Shown: positions 17,112 to 26,634, counted from the first letter of the stretch. The stretch is DNA of 64,000 nucleotides from CAZJFH01 sp964545205 (GCA_964545205.1 CAZJFH010000021.1:12097-76096), one strand, 5' to 3'. Notes: generated by a model not told the origin, from the sequence alone. Numbers and translations are program-made.

Positions 17112-18139
17112 GACCGTGACAGCCAGCCGGAGAGATGGCCGAGCGCGGTGGCCCGGTCGAAGGCGCCCGGCGCCGCCTTGCGTCGCGCCGCCGCGGCGAT
17201 GCGTTCGGCGGCGGCGTCGGTCAGCGGCCGCACGGCGGCGGCGATGGCCCGCATCTCGCCCATGTCGCCGTTGCAGTGCAGGACCACGTCGCAGCCGGCG
17301 GCGAGCGCGGCGCGGGCGCGGTCCTCGAACCCGCCCTCGAGCGCCTTCATCGACAGATCGTCGCTGACCAGCACGCCGGCGAAGCCGATCTCGCCGCGGA
17401 TCACGTCCTGAACCACCTTGCGCGAGCAGGTCGCCGGCGCCGAAGCGTCCAGCGCCTTGTAGACGACGTGCGCGGTCATCGCCCAGGGCGCGTCGGCCAG
17501 CAGCTTGAACGGCCGGAAGTCGGTGGCGCGCAACGCGTCCAGCCCGGCCTCGACCACCGGCAGTTCGAGATGGCTGTCGACCATGGCGCGGCCGTGGCCG
17601 GGCACGTGCTTGACCACCGGGATGACGCCGCCGGCCAGCATGCCCTCGCAGACGGCGCGGCCGAGTTCGGCGACCAGTTCGGGGTCGCGGCAGAAGGCGC
17701 GGTCGCCGATCACGTCGTGGGCGCCGGGCACCGGCACGTCGAGCACCGGCGTGCAGTCGACGTCGATGCCCAGCAGGGTCAGCTCGTCGGCGATCAGCCG
17801 CGCGTTGAGGCGGGCGGCCTCGGCCGCGATGTGGCGTTCGCCGTCCGCGGCCAGGGCGCCGAAGGTGGCGGCGGTCGGCGCGTCGCGCCAGTGCGGCGGC
17901 CGCAGGCGCTGCACGCGGCCGCCCTCCTGGTCGATCATCACCGGCGCGTCGACGCGGCCGACGCTGGCGCGCAGATCGGCGACCAGCGCGGCGACCTGGG
18001 CCGGATCGCGCACGTTGCGCGCGAACAGGATGAAGCCCAGCGGGTTCGTCGCGGCGAAGAACCGGCGCTCGGCTTCGGTGAGTTCGGTGCCGGCGCAGCC
18101 GAAGACGACGGCGGCCGGAGGTGAGCTATTTGCGGACAA
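17108..18139 (-). CDS. nagZ: Beta-N-acetylhexosaminidase NagZ
   Basis: A 343-residue family 3 glycoside hydrolase. MIDQEGGRVQRL at 68-79 binds sugar, KHVPGHG at 177-183 with the following D188-S-H190 forms the mobile catalytic loop with its acid/base His, and SDDLSM at 259-264 carries the nucleophile Asp. NagZ removes N-acetylglucosamine from anhydro-muropeptides in cytosolic cell-wall recycling. It overlaps the SPOR gene by 14 bases and the M50 gene by four, which argues for one operon. Confidence 0.94.
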   Translation of the reverse strand: MSANSSPPAAVVFGCAGTELTEAERRFFAATNPLGFILFARNVRDPAQVAALVADLRASVGRVDAPVMIDQEGGRVQRLRPPHWRDAPTAATFGALAADGERHIAAEAARLNARLIADELTLLGIDVDCTPVLDVPVPGAHDVIGDRAFCRDPELVAELGRAVCEGMLAGGVIPVVKHVPGHGRAMVDSHLELPVVEAGLDALRATDFRPFKLLADAPWAMTAHVVYKALDASAPATCSRKVVQDVIRGEIGFAGVLVSDDLSMKALEGGFEDRARAALAAGCDVVLHCNGDMGEMRAIAAAVRPLTDAAAERIAAAARRKAAPGAFDRATALGHLSGWLSRS

Positions 18140-19037
18140 CCAGACACCCGATCTTGCGTTTTCCGAGTTCGTCGCACAGCTTGCGCGCGCCCGTCTCGTC
18201 GAGCGGACCGGCGCGCAGCCGGTAGAATATTCCCCTGGCCCCCAGATCGGCGCGCACCACGTCCGGCGTCAAGCCGGCGAGCAGTTCCGCGTGGCTGGCG
18301 GTCAGCCGCTGCCAGGCCTCGCGGGCCGACGCCTCGTCGCGCATCGCCGCCAACTGGATGCGCCAGCCGCCATCCTTGCCGGCGACGGCCGGCGCGGGAG
18401 CGGGGGCGGGCTTCTCGGCGACGGCCGGCGTCGGTTCGGCCGGCTTCGGCGCCTCGGCCTGCTGCTGCACCGGCTTCGGCGCCTCGGCCGGCGCCGGCTC
18501 CTCGACCTTGGCCGGCGGCGGCGGTTCGGGCGGCGGAGCGGGCGGCGCCGCCGCGACCGGCGGCTCGGGCGCGGCGGCGGGGGCCGGCGGCTCGTTCAGC
18601 GATTCCAGCGACCGCTTGGGCGTCGCCAGCGACAGGCTTTCCTTGCGCGGCGCGTCGGCGGGCGGCGGTTGCGGCTGCTCGGGCGGCGGCAGCAGGCGCT
18701 CGGCACCCGGCTGCGCGGTGCCCGGGTTGAGCCTCTGATAGACCAGCTTGTCCTGGTTCGGAACTTCCATGCCGCCCGGCTCGACCGGTTTGGTCTTGAC
18801 CGGGCCGGGTTCGGCGCTGACCACCGGCACCTTGCCGTCGTCGGCGTGCGGCGGCTGGTTGGCGAAGATGTACCAGATGGTGACCACGGTGGCGATCACC
18901 GCCGCCAGCGCCAGCGCCACGCTGAGCAGCAGCCGGCCCTGGCTGCCGCCGCCGCGTCCGTCGTCGATCTGCAGCCGCTCGCCGGGCACGAAATCGAGTT
19001 GCGGCTGATCCTGGTCGTCGGCGGGCCGTCGCGGCAT
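18126..19037 (-). CDS. SPOR-domain membrane protein
   Basis: A 303-residue protein with a short cytosolic N terminus, one membrane helix (about 36-58), a long Pro/Ala/Glu-rich periplasmic linker (about 100-210) and a C-terminal SPOR domain (about 225-300) starting GGWRIQLAAMRDEASAREAW. SPOR domains bind glycan strands lacking stem peptides at division sites, so a role at the septum is likely. This gene in the argS-nagZ operon is conserved in alphaproteobacteria. Its start adjoins the argS stop (TGATG-type junction). Confidence 0.9.
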   Translation of the reverse strand: MPRRPADDQDQPQLDFVPGERLQIDDGRGGGSQGRLLLSVALALAAVIATVVTIWYIFANQPPHADDGKVPVVSAEPGPVKTKPVEPGGMEVPNQDKLVYQRLNPGTAQPGAERLLPPPEQPQPPPADAPRKESLSLATPKRSLESLNEPPAPAAAPEPPVAAAPPAPPPEPPPPAKVEEPAPAEAPKPVQQQAEAPKPAEPTPAVAEKPAPAPAPAVAGKDGGWRIQLAAMRDEASAREAWQRLTASHAELLAGLTPDVVRADLGARGIFYRLRAGPLDETGARKLCDELGKRKIGCLVVRK

Positions 19038-20791
19038 CAGCGCATCTCCTCGAGCGGCTCGACCCCGAACACCTCAAGGCCCGACGCCACGACCAGCGCG
19101 GCGGCGCTGATCATCGCCAGACGGGCCAGCGACAGCTCGCGATCCTCGGCCAGGAGGAAGCGCAGGCTGGTCTCGTCCTTGCCCTTGTTCCACAGGCCGT
19201 GGAAGGCGGCGGCGAGGTCGCCCAGGTAGAAGGCGATGCGGTGCGGCTCGTGCGCCTCGGCGGCGGCCTCGACGGCGCGCGGCCAGCCGGCCATCGCCTT
19301 GATCAGGTCGAGTTCGGCCGGATCGGTCAGCCGATCGAGATCGGCCTTGGCCAGCCCGGCCGGCGACAGGTCGGCGTCGGGGAACATCTCGGCGGCGTGG
19401 CGCAGCACCGAATGGACGCGGGCATGGGCGTACTGGACGTAGAAGACCGGGTTGTCCTTCGACTGCTCCGTCACCTTCTCGAGGTCGAAGTCGAGGTGGG
19501 CGTCGTTCTTGCGCGTCAGCATGATGAAGCGCACGACGTCCTTGCCGACCTCGTCGACGACCTCGCGCAGCGTCACGAAAGTGCCGGCGCGCTTGCTCAT
19601 CCGCACCGGCTCGCCGCCCTTCATCAGGTTGACCATCTGGCACAGCTTGACGTCGAGCGCGCCGGTGCCGTTGGTGATCGCCTTGACGGCGGCCTGCATG
19701 CGCTTGACGTAGCCGCCGTGGTCGGCGCCCCAGACGTCGATCATGTTGGCGAAGCCGCGGCGGAACTTGTCGTGGTGATAGGCGATGTCGGAGGCGAAAT
19801 AGGTCCAGCTTCCGTCCGACTTCCTCACCGGGCGGTCGACGTCGTCGCCGAACTCGGTGGCCTTGAACAGGGTCTGCTCGCGCGGCTCCCAGTCGTCGGG
19901 CAGCTTGCCCTTGGGCGGCTCCAGAACTCCCGAGTACAGCAGGCCGCGGTCGGCCAACTCGCCCAGGGCGGCATCGACCTCGCCGCGCTCGACCATGGCG
20001 CGCTCGGAGAAAAAGACGTCGTGGCGCACGCCCAGCGCCGCGAGGTCGTCGCGGATCAGCTCCATCATCGCGTCGATGGCGAAGCGGCGCACGACCGGCA
20101 GCCACTCGGCCTCGTCCTGGTCGCGCAAGCTCTCGCCGTGCTCGCGGGCCAGCGCCTCGCCGACCGGCACCAGGTAGTCGCCGGGATAGAGGCCCTCGGG
20201 GATTTCGCCGATGTCCTCGCCCAGCGCCTCGCGGTAGCGCAGATGCGCCGAGCGCGCCAGCACGTCGACCTGGCCGCCGGCGTCGTTGATGTAGTACTCG
20301 CGGCTGACCTCGTGGCCGGCCTTCTTGAGCAGCGAGGCCAGCGCGTCGCCGACCACGGCGCCGCGGCCGTGGCCGACATGCATCGGGCCGGTCGGATTGG
20401 CCGAGACGTATTCGACGTTGACCGGCGTGCCGGCGCCGAGGTCGGAATCGCCGTAGCGGCGGCCGGCGGCCAGCACGTCGCGGATGCGCTCGCGCCAGAA
20501 GCCGTCGTCGAGCCGCAGGTTGATGAAACCGGGGCCGGCGACCTCGACGGCGGCGACGTGCGGCACGGCGCCCAGCCTGTCGGCGAGCAGGCCGGCGAGG
20601 TCGCGCGGCTTCATGCCGGCCGGCTTGGACAGCACCATGGCGGCGTTGGTCGAGATGTCGCCGTGGGCGGGATCGCGCGGCGGCTCGGCGGTGACCTTGG
20701 CGGCGTCGAGGCCGGCGGGCAGCTTGCCCTCGGCGGCGAGGGCGTCGAGCGCTTCGAGGACGCGTTCGCGGAAGTGCTTGAAAAGGTTCAT
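19037..20791 (-). CDS. argS: Arginyl-tRNA synthetase
   Basis: A 584-residue class I synthetase. The HIGH signature appears as SANPTGPMHVGHGRG near residue 130, preceded by an N-terminal tRNA-recognition domain, and the KMSKS loop as VRMSKRAGT near 375; the C-terminal helical anticodon-binding domain follows. The open frame continues far upstream inside dgt, but the ATG at 20791 gives the family start MNLFKHFRERV and overlaps the dgt stop by four bases. It charges tRNA-Arg. Confidence 0.96.
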   Translation of the reverse strand: MNLFKHFRERVLEALDALAAEGKLPAGLDAAKVTAEPPRDPAHGDISTNAAMVLSKPAGMKPRDLAGLLADRLGAVPHVAAVEVAGPGFINLRLDDGFWRERIRDVLAAGRRYGDSDLGAGTPVNVEYVSANPTGPMHVGHGRGAVVGDALASLLKKAGHEVSREYYINDAGGQVDVLARSAHLRYREALGEDIGEIPEGLYPGDYLVPVGEALAREHGESLRDQDEAEWLPVVRRFAIDAMMELIRDDLAALGVRHDVFFSERAMVERGEVDAALGELADRGLLYSGVLEPPKGKLPDDWEPREQTLFKATEFGDDVDRPVRKSDGSWTYFASDIAYHHDKFRRGFANMIDVWGADHGGYVKRMQAAVKAITNGTGALDVKLCQMVNLMKGGEPVRMSKRAGTFVTLREVVDEVGKDVVRFIMLTRKNDAHLDFDLEKVTEQSKDNPVFYVQYAHARVHSVLRHAAEMFPDADLSPAGLAKADLDRLTDPAELDLIKAMAGWPRAVEAAAEAHEPHRIAFYLGDLAAAFHGLWNKGKDETSLRFLLAEDRELSLARLAMISAAALVVASGLEVFGVEPLEEMR

Positions 20792-21954
20792 GGTCTCACG
20801 TGAACGTCGAAAAGTCGCAGATGTTCGTCGAGCGCGAAGCGGTCGGTCATGCCGGCGACGTAGTCGGCGACCACCCGCGCCGTCGCCGGCGTGTCGGGGC
20901 CGTCGCACTCGCGCTGCCACTCGGTCGGCAGGCAACCCGGCTCGGCGACCAGGGCCGCGAACAGGTCGCGCACCACCCGCCGGGCCTTGCTGGTTTCCCG
21001 ATTGACCTTGTAGTGGCGATACATGTGGGCGAACAAGAACTTCTTCAGCGCCGCGTCGTGCTGGCGCATGGTTTCCGAGAACCCGACGGTGGCGCGGCCG
21101 GCGCGGCGGATGTCGTCGGCCGAGCGCGGCCGCAGCTCCTGCAGCCGGGCCTTGGTCTCGGTCAGGCAGTCCTCGACCATCAGGCTGATCAGCCTGCGCA
21201 CCGCCTCGTGGCGCTGGCGCACCGGCTCGATCTCGGGCCAGCGCGCGCGCACCTCGCGGAATACCGGCCCGACCAGCGGCACGTCCATCAGGTCGTCGAC
21301 CGTGAACAGGCCGGCGCGCAGGCCGTCGTCGATGTCGTGGTTGTTGTAGGCGATGTCGTCGGCCAGCGCCGCCACCTGGGCCTCGCCGCTGGCATAGGTG
21401 TCGAGCTCGAGGTCCTGGAGCTTGGCGTATTCGCGGATCCCGAACGGCAGGGGGTCCAGGGTCAGCGGGCCGTTGTGCTTGACCAGCCCCTCCAGCGTCT
21501 CCCAGCTCAGGTTGAGGCCGTCGAACCCGGCATAGCGGCGCTCCAGGCGGGTGACGATGCGCAAGGACTGGGCGTTGTGGTCGTAGCCTTCGTAGCGCGC
21601 CATCGCCTCGCTCAGCGCGTCCTCGCCGGCATGGCCGAACGGCGGATGGCCGAGGTCGTGGGCCAGCGCCAGCGCCTCGGCCAGATCCTCGTTGAGGCCG
21701 AGAACCCGGCTGATCGAGCGCGCGATCTGCGAGACCTCCAGCGTGTGGGTCAGCCGGGTGCGGTAGTTCTCGCCCTCGTGGTAGACGAACACCTGGGTCT
21801 TGTATTTCAGCCGCCGGAACGCCGCCGAGTGGATGATGCGGTCGCGGTCGCGCTGGAACGGCGAACGGGTCGCGCATTCCGGCTCGGGGTGGAGCCGGCC
21901 GCGGCTGAGCTCTGGCTTGCAGGCGTACGGGGCGAGGAACAGCGAGCCGATCAT
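20788..21954 (-). CDS. dgt: Deoxyguanosinetriphosphate triphosphohydrolase-like protein
   Basis: A 388-residue HD-domain dNTP triphosphohydrolase. The metal site is visible as YRTRLTHTLEVSQIARS and ALAHDLGHPPFGHAGE (residues about 65-125), with DDIAYNNHD later supplying the last Asp. Such enzymes split dNTPs to deoxynucleosides and triphosphate, trimming nucleotide pools. ATG at 21954 gives MIGSLFLAPYACKP, the normal start; the open frame extends further but without similarity. It is the first gene of the minus-strand run dgt-argS-SPOR-nagZ-M50. Confidence 0.92.
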   Translation of the reverse strand: MIGSLFLAPYACKPELSRGRLHPEPECATRSPFQRDRDRIIHSAAFRRLKYKTQVFVYHEGENYRTRLTHTLEVSQIARSISRVLGLNEDLAEALALAHDLGHPPFGHAGEDALSEAMARYEGYDHNAQSLRIVTRLERRYAGFDGLNLSWETLEGLVKHNGPLTLDPLPFGIREYAKLQDLELDTYASGEAQVAALADDIAYNNHDIDDGLRAGLFTVDDLMDVPLVGPVFREVRARWPEIEPVRQRHEAVRRLISLMVEDCLTETKARLQELRPRSADDIRRAGRATVGFSETMRQHDAALKKFLFAHMYRHYKVNRETSKARRVVRDLFAALVAEPGCLPTEWQRECDGPDTPATARVVADYVAGMTDRFALDEHLRLFDVHVRP

Positions 21955-22066
21955 GGCCGCGACACTACGCGCAGCCCCGCACCGAGGCAACTTCGCTCTT
22001 GTCATTCCATCGTCCGCTCCTGATATGCTTGCGCGCAAACGTCATCGCCCGAGGAGTAGCCCGACC

Positions 22067-22417
22067 ATGGCCGAAGCCGCCGTCGCCGGACGCAAGATCA
22101 GCCTGACCATCAGCGCCGCCGAGCGCGTCAAGATGCTCAAGGAAATGGAAGGCAAGCCCGACATGATGCTGCGGCTCGCCATCTCGGGCGGCGGCTGCTC
22201 GGGCTTCCAGTACGGCATCAGCCTCGACGACGTCGTCAACGACGACGATCACGTCTTCGAGGAGCACGGCGTCAAGCTGGTCATCGACGAGACCTCGCTC
22301 GACCTGTTGAACGGCGCCGAGATCGATTACGTCGAGGAGCTGATCGGCGCCTCGTTCCAGATCCGCAACCCCAACGCCAGCTCGACCTGCGGCTGCGGCA
22401 GCTCGTTCGCGGTGTAG
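22067..22417 (+). CDS. erpA: Iron-sulfur cluster insertion protein ErpA
   Basis: A 116-residue A-type carrier with the three cluster ligands C44 (GGGCSGFQYG), C108 and C110 (TCGCGSSF). ErpA delivers iron-sulfur clusters to apo-proteins, including those of isoprenoid synthesis and respiration. GAGGAG lies about 10 bases before the ATG. It is divergent from dgt; a possible promoter, TTGTCA at 21999 and TATGCT at 22024, has a long 19-base spacer and is only suggestive. Confidence 0.94.
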   Translation: MAEAAVAGRKISLTISAAERVKMLKEMEGKPDMMLRLAISGGGCSGFQYGISLDDVVNDDDHVFEEHGVKLVIDETSLDLLNGAEIDYVEELIGASFQIRNPNASSTCGCGSSFAV

Positions 22418-22446
22418 TCCGCCGCCGCCCCCCTCTTTCTCCGCGC

Positions 22447-22475
22447 TTGCCAAACCCCGCGCCAGCGGCTATCTA
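22447..22475 (+). promoter_or_regulatory. Likely sigma-70 type promoter of rpsB
   Basis: TTGCCA at 22447-22452 and TATCTA at 22470-22475 are separated by exactly 17 bases. This gives a leader of about 115 bases before the rpsB ATG at 22597, consistent with a regulated ribosomal-protein leader. It is placed by motif match only. Confidence 0.55.
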
Positions 22476-22596
22476 CCGGCCATCAATCCGCACGCGGGGT
22501 GCGGGTGGGCTTGGCTATTGCCTGGCCCAGCCTTCCGGTCCGGCCCATGCCGGTACTGCCCCGCGGAGGTTCAACCGGAGAAAGAGGATCTCTCCC

Positions 22597-23409
22597 ATGG
22601 CGATGCCCACCTTTACCATGCGCCAGCTCGTCGAGGCCGGCGCCCATTTCGGTCACAACACCCGCCGCTGGAACCCGAAGATGGCGCCGTACCTGTTCGG
22701 CATCCGCAACGGCATCCACATCATCGACATGCAGCAGACGGTGCCGATGCTGCACCGTGCGATGCAGGCGGTGCGCGACATCACCGCCGGCGGCGGCCGC
22801 GTGCTGTTCGTCGGCACCAAGCGCCAGGCGGCCGAAGTGGTCGCCGACGCGGCGAAGCGCTGCGGCCAGTACTACGTCAACCACCGCTGGCTCGGCGGCA
22901 TGCTGACCAACTGGAAGACGATCTCGCAGTCGATCCGCCGCCTGCGCGAGATGGACGAGCAGCTCGCCTCGGGCGCCGTGCAGGGCCTGACCAAGAAGGA
23001 GCAGCTCATGCTCGACCGCGAGCGCGAGAAGCTCGAGCGCGCGCTGGGCGGCATCAAGGAGATGGGCGGCCTGCCGGACATCATCTTCATCATCGACACC
23101 AACAAGGAAGACCTGGCGGTGCAGGAAGCCGCCAAGCTGGGCATCCCGGTGATCGCGGTGATCGACTCGAATTCCGATCCGGACGGCATCACCTTCCCGA
23201 TTCCGGGCAACGACGACGCCATCCGCGCCGTCCAGCTCTACTGCGATCTGCTGGCCGGCGCCGTGCTCGACGGCATCCAGGCCGAGATGTCGCGCTCGGG
23301 CGTCGACATCGGCGCGATCGAGCAGCCGGTCGAGGCGGTGCCCGAGGAACAGGGCGAGGCCGAGCAGCCGGCCGCCGCCGAGGGTGGCGCCGAGCAGCCG
23401 CAGGCCTGA
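22597..23409 (+). CDS. rpsB: 30S ribosomal protein S2
   Basis: A 270-residue S2 protein with the family signatures MRQLVEAGAHFGHNTRRWNP near the start and PDIIFIIDTNKEDLAVQEA near 170. The C-terminal 40 residues are a Glu/Ala/Pro-rich extension common in alphaproteobacteria. A strong promoter candidate lies 122 bases upstream and GAGGA about 10 bases before the ATG. It opens the translation and envelope block that continues to lpxB. Confidence 0.97.
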   Translation: MAMPTFTMRQLVEAGAHFGHNTRRWNPKMAPYLFGIRNGIHIIDMQQTVPMLHRAMQAVRDITAGGGRVLFVGTKRQAAEVVADAAKRCGQYYVNHRWLGGMLTNWKTISQSIRRLREMDEQLASGAVQGLTKKEQLMLDREREKLERALGGIKEMGGLPDIIFIIDTNKEDLAVQEAAKLGIPVIAVIDSNSDPDGITFPIPGNDDAIRAVQLYCDLLAGAVLDGIQAEMSRSGVDIGAIEQPVEAVPEEQGEAEQPAAAEGGAEQPQA

Positions 23410-23429
23410 TCGCCGCCTAGCGTTTGCGA

Positions 23430-23461
23430 CATGGCGGCGGCGCGGAATCGTCGCCGCCATG
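23430..23461 (+). terminator. rpsB-tsf intergenic hairpin (attenuator-like)
   Basis: CATGGCGGCG at 23430-23439 pairs perfectly with CGCCGCCATG at 23452-23461 across a 12-base loop, 20 bases after the rpsB stop. No T-tract follows, so it is more likely a partial attenuator or mRNA-processing hairpin than a full terminator. Confidence 0.4.
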
Positions 23462-23498
23462 CGCGTTTGAACCGACCCAATCGAGAAGAGGAAGAACC

Positions 23499-24425
23499 AT
23501 GGCCGAGATCACCGCCGCGCTCGTCAAGGAGCTGCGCGACAAGACTGGCGCCGGCATGATGGACTGCAAGAAGGCGCTGGGCGAGACCAATGGCGACATC
23601 GAAGCGGCCGTCGACTGGCTGCGCAAGAAGGGCCTCGCCGCCGCCGCCAAGAAGTCGGGCCGCGTCGCCGCCGAGGGCCTGGTCGGCGCCGCCACCGGCG
23701 CCAACAAGGGCGTGGTCGTCGAGATCAACTCCGAGACCGACTTCGTCGCCCGCAACGACAAGTTCCAGGACTTCGTCCGCACCGTTACCGAGCTGGCGCT
23801 GAACAACACCGCCGACGTCGAGGCCCTGAAGCAGGTCGCCTATCCCGGCACCGGCCGCAACGTCGCCGACGAGCTGACGCATCAGATCGCCACCATCGGC
23901 GAGAACATGAACCTGCGCCGCGCCGCCGCGGTCGAGGTCGGCGAGGGCGTCGTCGCCGCCTATGTCCACTCGGCGACCGCGCCGGGCCTGGGCAAGATCG
24001 GCGTGCTGGTCGGGCTGGAGAGCTCGGGCGACAAGGCCAGGCTCGAGGCGCTGGGCAAGCAGCTCGCGATGCACGTCGCCGCCGCCAGCCCGCTGTTCCT
24101 CAACATCGACTCGGTCGACGCCTCGGCCCTGGATCGCGAGCGCGCGGTGCTGACCGAGCAGGCCGCCGCCTCGGGCAAGCCGGCCAACGTCATCGAGAAG
24201 ATGGTCGAGGGCCGCATCCGCAAGTACTACGAGGAAGTGGTGCTGCTCGAGCAGGTGTTCGTGATCGACCCCGACAACAAGGTCGGCAAGGTCGTCGAGA
24301 ACGTCGCCAAGGAGATCGGCGCGCCGATCAAGGTCGCCGGCTTCGTCCGCTACGCGCTCGGCGAGGGCGTCGAGAAGGAAGAGTCGGACTTCGCTGCCGA
24401 AGTGGCGGCCCAGGCCGGCCGCTGA
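23499..24425 (+). CDS. tsf: Elongation factor Ts
   Basis: A 308-residue EF-Ts. The N-terminal UBA-like domain shows LVKELRDKTGAGMMDCKKAL, and the core contains EINSETDFVARNDKF, which contacts EF-Tu. It recharges EF-Tu by exchanging GDP for GTP. GAAGAGGAAG lies about 5 bases before the ATG at 23499. It follows rpsB after an 89-base gap with a hairpin, the universal rpsB-tsf order. Confidence 0.97.
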   Translation: MAEITAALVKELRDKTGAGMMDCKKALGETNGDIEAAVDWLRKKGLAAAAKKSGRVAAEGLVGAATGANKGVVVEINSETDFVARNDKFQDFVRTVTELALNNTADVEALKQVAYPGTGRNVADELTHQIATIGENMNLRRAAAVEVGEGVVAAYVHSATAPGLGKIGVLVGLESSGDKARLEALGKQLAMHVAAASPLFLNIDSVDASALDRERAVLTEQAAASGKPANVIEKMVEGRIRKYYEEVVLLEQVFVIDPDNKVGKVVENVAKEIGAPIKVAGFVRYALGEGVEKEESDFAAEVAAQAGR

Positions 24426-24434
24426 CCGGCTCGC

Positions 24435-24458
24435 CCCCGCCCTTGCCAAAGGGCGGGG
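24435..24458 (+). terminator. Hairpin after tsf
   Basis: CCCCGCCCTT-GCCA-AAGGGCGGGG is a perfect 10-base-pair hairpin starting 10 bases after the tsf stop. It lacks a T-tract. Behind it GCGACA (24473) and TATCAT (24496) with a 17-base spacer could be a weak separate promoter for pyrH. Confidence 0.5.
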
Positions 24459-24588
24459 CGGCCTGATTGAGGGCGACAGCCGCGGCGCGCGGGGCTATCA
24501 TCCCGCCGCCGGGCCGTCGCCGCCGGCCTGCGCCGGCCGAAGCTTGCGGCGGCGGGCGGTGTCGGATACGACCAGCGAAGAGGCGACG

Positions 24589-25317
24589 ATGGCCAACGAC
24601 GACGTCAAGTACCGCCGTGTCCTGCTGAAGATTTCCGGCGAAGGCCTGATGGGCGAACGCGAGTTCGGCCTCGACAACGACACCGTCGCCCGCATCGCCG
24701 GCGAGGTGAAGGCGGTGGTCGAAAAGGGCGTTCAGGTCTGCGCGGTGATCGGCGGCGGCAACATCTTCCGCGGCGTCTCCGGCGCCGCCGGCGGCATGGA
24801 GCGGGCCAGCGCCGACTACATGGGCATGCTCGCCACCGTCATCAACGCGCTGGCGGTGCAGAACGCCCTCGAGCGCATGGGCGTGCATACCCGCGTCCAG
24901 TCGGCGATCCCGATGACCACCGTCTGCGAGCCCTACATCCGCCGGCGCGCCGTCCGCCACATGGAGAAGGGCCGCGTGGTCATCTTCGCCGCCGGCACCG
25001 GCAACCCGTTCTTCACCACCGACACCGCCGCGGCGCTGCGCGCCGTCGAGATGGGCTGCGACGCCCTGCTCAAGGCGACGCAGGTCGACGGCGTCTACAC
25101 CGCCGATCCGCACAAGGTGAAGGACGCCACACGCTATGATAGCCTCACCTATCTCGAGGTCCTGGCGAAGGACCTCAAGGTGATGGACGCTTCCGCGATT
25201 TCGCTGTGCCGAGAGAACGGGATTCCGATCCTCGTCTTCTCGCTGCACCAGTCCGGCGCCTTCGCGGACGTGGTCTCCGGGCGGGGGCGTTACACGATAA
25301 TCAAGCAGGGGGACTGA
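24589..25317 (+). CDS. pyrH: Uridylate kinase
   Basis: A 242-residue bacterial UMP kinase of the amino-acid kinase fold: RVLLKISGEGLMG at the phosphate loop, VIGGGNIFRG, and AAGTGNPFFTTDTAAALRA in the nucleotide site. It converts UMP to UDP for RNA, peptidoglycan and LPS precursors. The ATG at 24589 was chosen over an in-frame upstream start because GAAGAGG sits just before it. Six bases separate it from frr. Confidence 0.96.
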   Translation: MANDDVKYRRVLLKISGEGLMGEREFGLDNDTVARIAGEVKAVVEKGVQVCAVIGGGNIFRGVSGAAGGMERASADYMGMLATVINALAVQNALERMGVHTRVQSAIPMTTVCEPYIRRRAVRHMEKGRVVIFAAGTGNPFFTTDTAAALRAVEMGCDALLKATQVDGVYTADPHKVKDATRYDSLTYLEVLAKDLKVMDASAISLCRENGIPILVFSLHQSGAFADVVSGRGRYTIIKQGD

Positions 25318-25322
25318 CAGCC

Positions 25323-25895
25323 ATGTCTTCGGCAAACGATTTTCCCGAACTGAAGCAGGACGTGAAGCGGCGCATGGACGGCGCCATCGAGGTCCTCAAG
25401 AAGGAATTCTCCGGCCTGCGCACCGGCCGCGCCTCGGTGAACCTGCTCGACCCGATCGTCGTCGACGCCTACGGCGCCGTCATGCCGCTGAACCAGGTCG
25501 CGACCGTCGGCGTGCCCGAGCCGCGGATGATCACGGTCCAGGTCTGGGACCGTTCGATGACCAAGGCCGTCGAGAAGGCGATCCGCGATTCCGGCCTCGG
25601 CCTCAATCCGCAGGGCGAGGGCCAGCTCATCCGGGTGCCGATCCCGGCGCTGAACGAGGAGCGCCGCAACGAGCTGGTCAAGGTCGCGCACAAATACGCC
25701 GAGCAGGCGCGGGTCTCGATCCGCAACGTGCGCCGCGACGGCATGGACGCGCTGAAGAAGTTCGAGAAGGACGGCCTGATCTCCCAGGACGAGCACCGCG
25801 CCTTCGAGAAGGAGGTGCAGGCCCTGACCGACGAGGCCATCAGCCATGTCGACGATGCCCTGAAGCACAAGGAACAGGAAATCAGGCAGGTCTGA
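25323..25895 (+). CDS. frr: Ribosome recycling factor
   Basis: A 190-residue RRF. The long coiled-coil arm shows FSGLRTGRASVNLLDPI and RRNELVKVAHKYAEQARVSI followed by RNVRRDG, the family signatures. With EF-G it splits terminated ribosomes. It follows pyrH by five bases and precedes uppS by three, the standard order. Confidence 0.97.
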   Translation: MSSANDFPELKQDVKRRMDGAIEVLKKEFSGLRTGRASVNLLDPIVVDAYGAVMPLNQVATVGVPEPRMITVQVWDRSMTKAVEKAIRDSGLGLNPQGEGQLIRVPIPALNEERRNELVKVAHKYAEQARVSIRNVRRDGMDALKKFEKDGLISQDEHRAFEKEVQALTDEAISHVDDALKHKEQEIRQV

Positions 25896-25898
25896 CGG

Positions 25899-26633
25899 AT
25901 GGTGGCCCTGACGGCGAACGAACGGACGCTGGCGCCGCCGGCGCATGTGGCGATCATCATGGACGGCAACGGCCGCTGGGCGAAGGCCCGCGGCCTGCCG
26001 CGCACCGCCGGCCACAAGCGCGGCGTCGAGGCCGTGCGTTCGCTGGTCACCGATGCGATCGATCTCGGCATCGAATACCTGACGCTGTTCGGCTTCTCGT
26101 CCGAGAATTGGCGGCGGCCGGGACCGGAGGTCTCGGCGCTGATGGGGCTGCTGCGGATGTATCTGCGCAGCGAGATCGCCGAGTTGCACCGGAACGGGGT
26201 GCGCCTGCGCATCATCGGCGATCGCGCCCGGTTCGAACGCGACATCGTCGCCCTGATCGACGAGGGCGAGTCGCTGACGGCGGGCAACGACAAGCTCGTG
26301 CTCACCATCGCGCTGTCCTACGGCGGCCGCCAGGAGATCGCGCGCGCCGCGCGTCTGCTGGCCGAGGACGTCGCCGCCGGGCGCCTGAGCCCCGAGCAGA
26401 TCGACGAGGCGGCGGTCGACCGGCGGCTGTTCACCGCCGGCATGCCCGAGCCCGACCTCTTGATCCGCACCAGCGGCGAGAAGCGCATCTCGAACTTCCT
26501 GCTCTGGCAGTGCGCCTACGCCGAGATGATCTTCACCGACACCCTGTGGCCGGACTTCAGTCGCGCCGATCTCGAGGACGCGATCCGCGATTTCCAGCGC
26601 CGCGAACGCCGCTACGGCACCGTCGCCGGCTGA
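25899..26633 (+). CDS. uppS: Undecaprenyl diphosphate synthase
   Basis: A 244-residue cis-prenyltransferase. HVAIIMDGNGRWAKARGLPR near residue 16 contains the catalytic Asp and diphosphate loop, FGFSSENWRRP is the flexible lid region and PDLLIRTSGEKRISNFLLWQ the conserved end. It builds the C55 lipid carrier for peptidoglycan and polysaccharides on the cytosolic face of the membrane. It is tightly linked to frr and cdsA. Confidence 0.96.
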   Translation: MVALTANERTLAPPAHVAIIMDGNGRWAKARGLPRTAGHKRGVEAVRSLVTDAIDLGIEYLTLFGFSSENWRRPGPEVSALMGLLRMYLRSEIAELHRNGVRLRIIGDRARFERDIVALIDEGESLTAGNDKLVLTIALSYGGRQEIARAARLLAEDVAAGRLSPEQIDEAAVDRRLFTAGMPEPDLLIRTSGEKRISNFLLWQCAYAEMIFTDTLWPDFSRADLEDAIRDFQRRERRYGTVAG

Positions 26634-26634
26634 A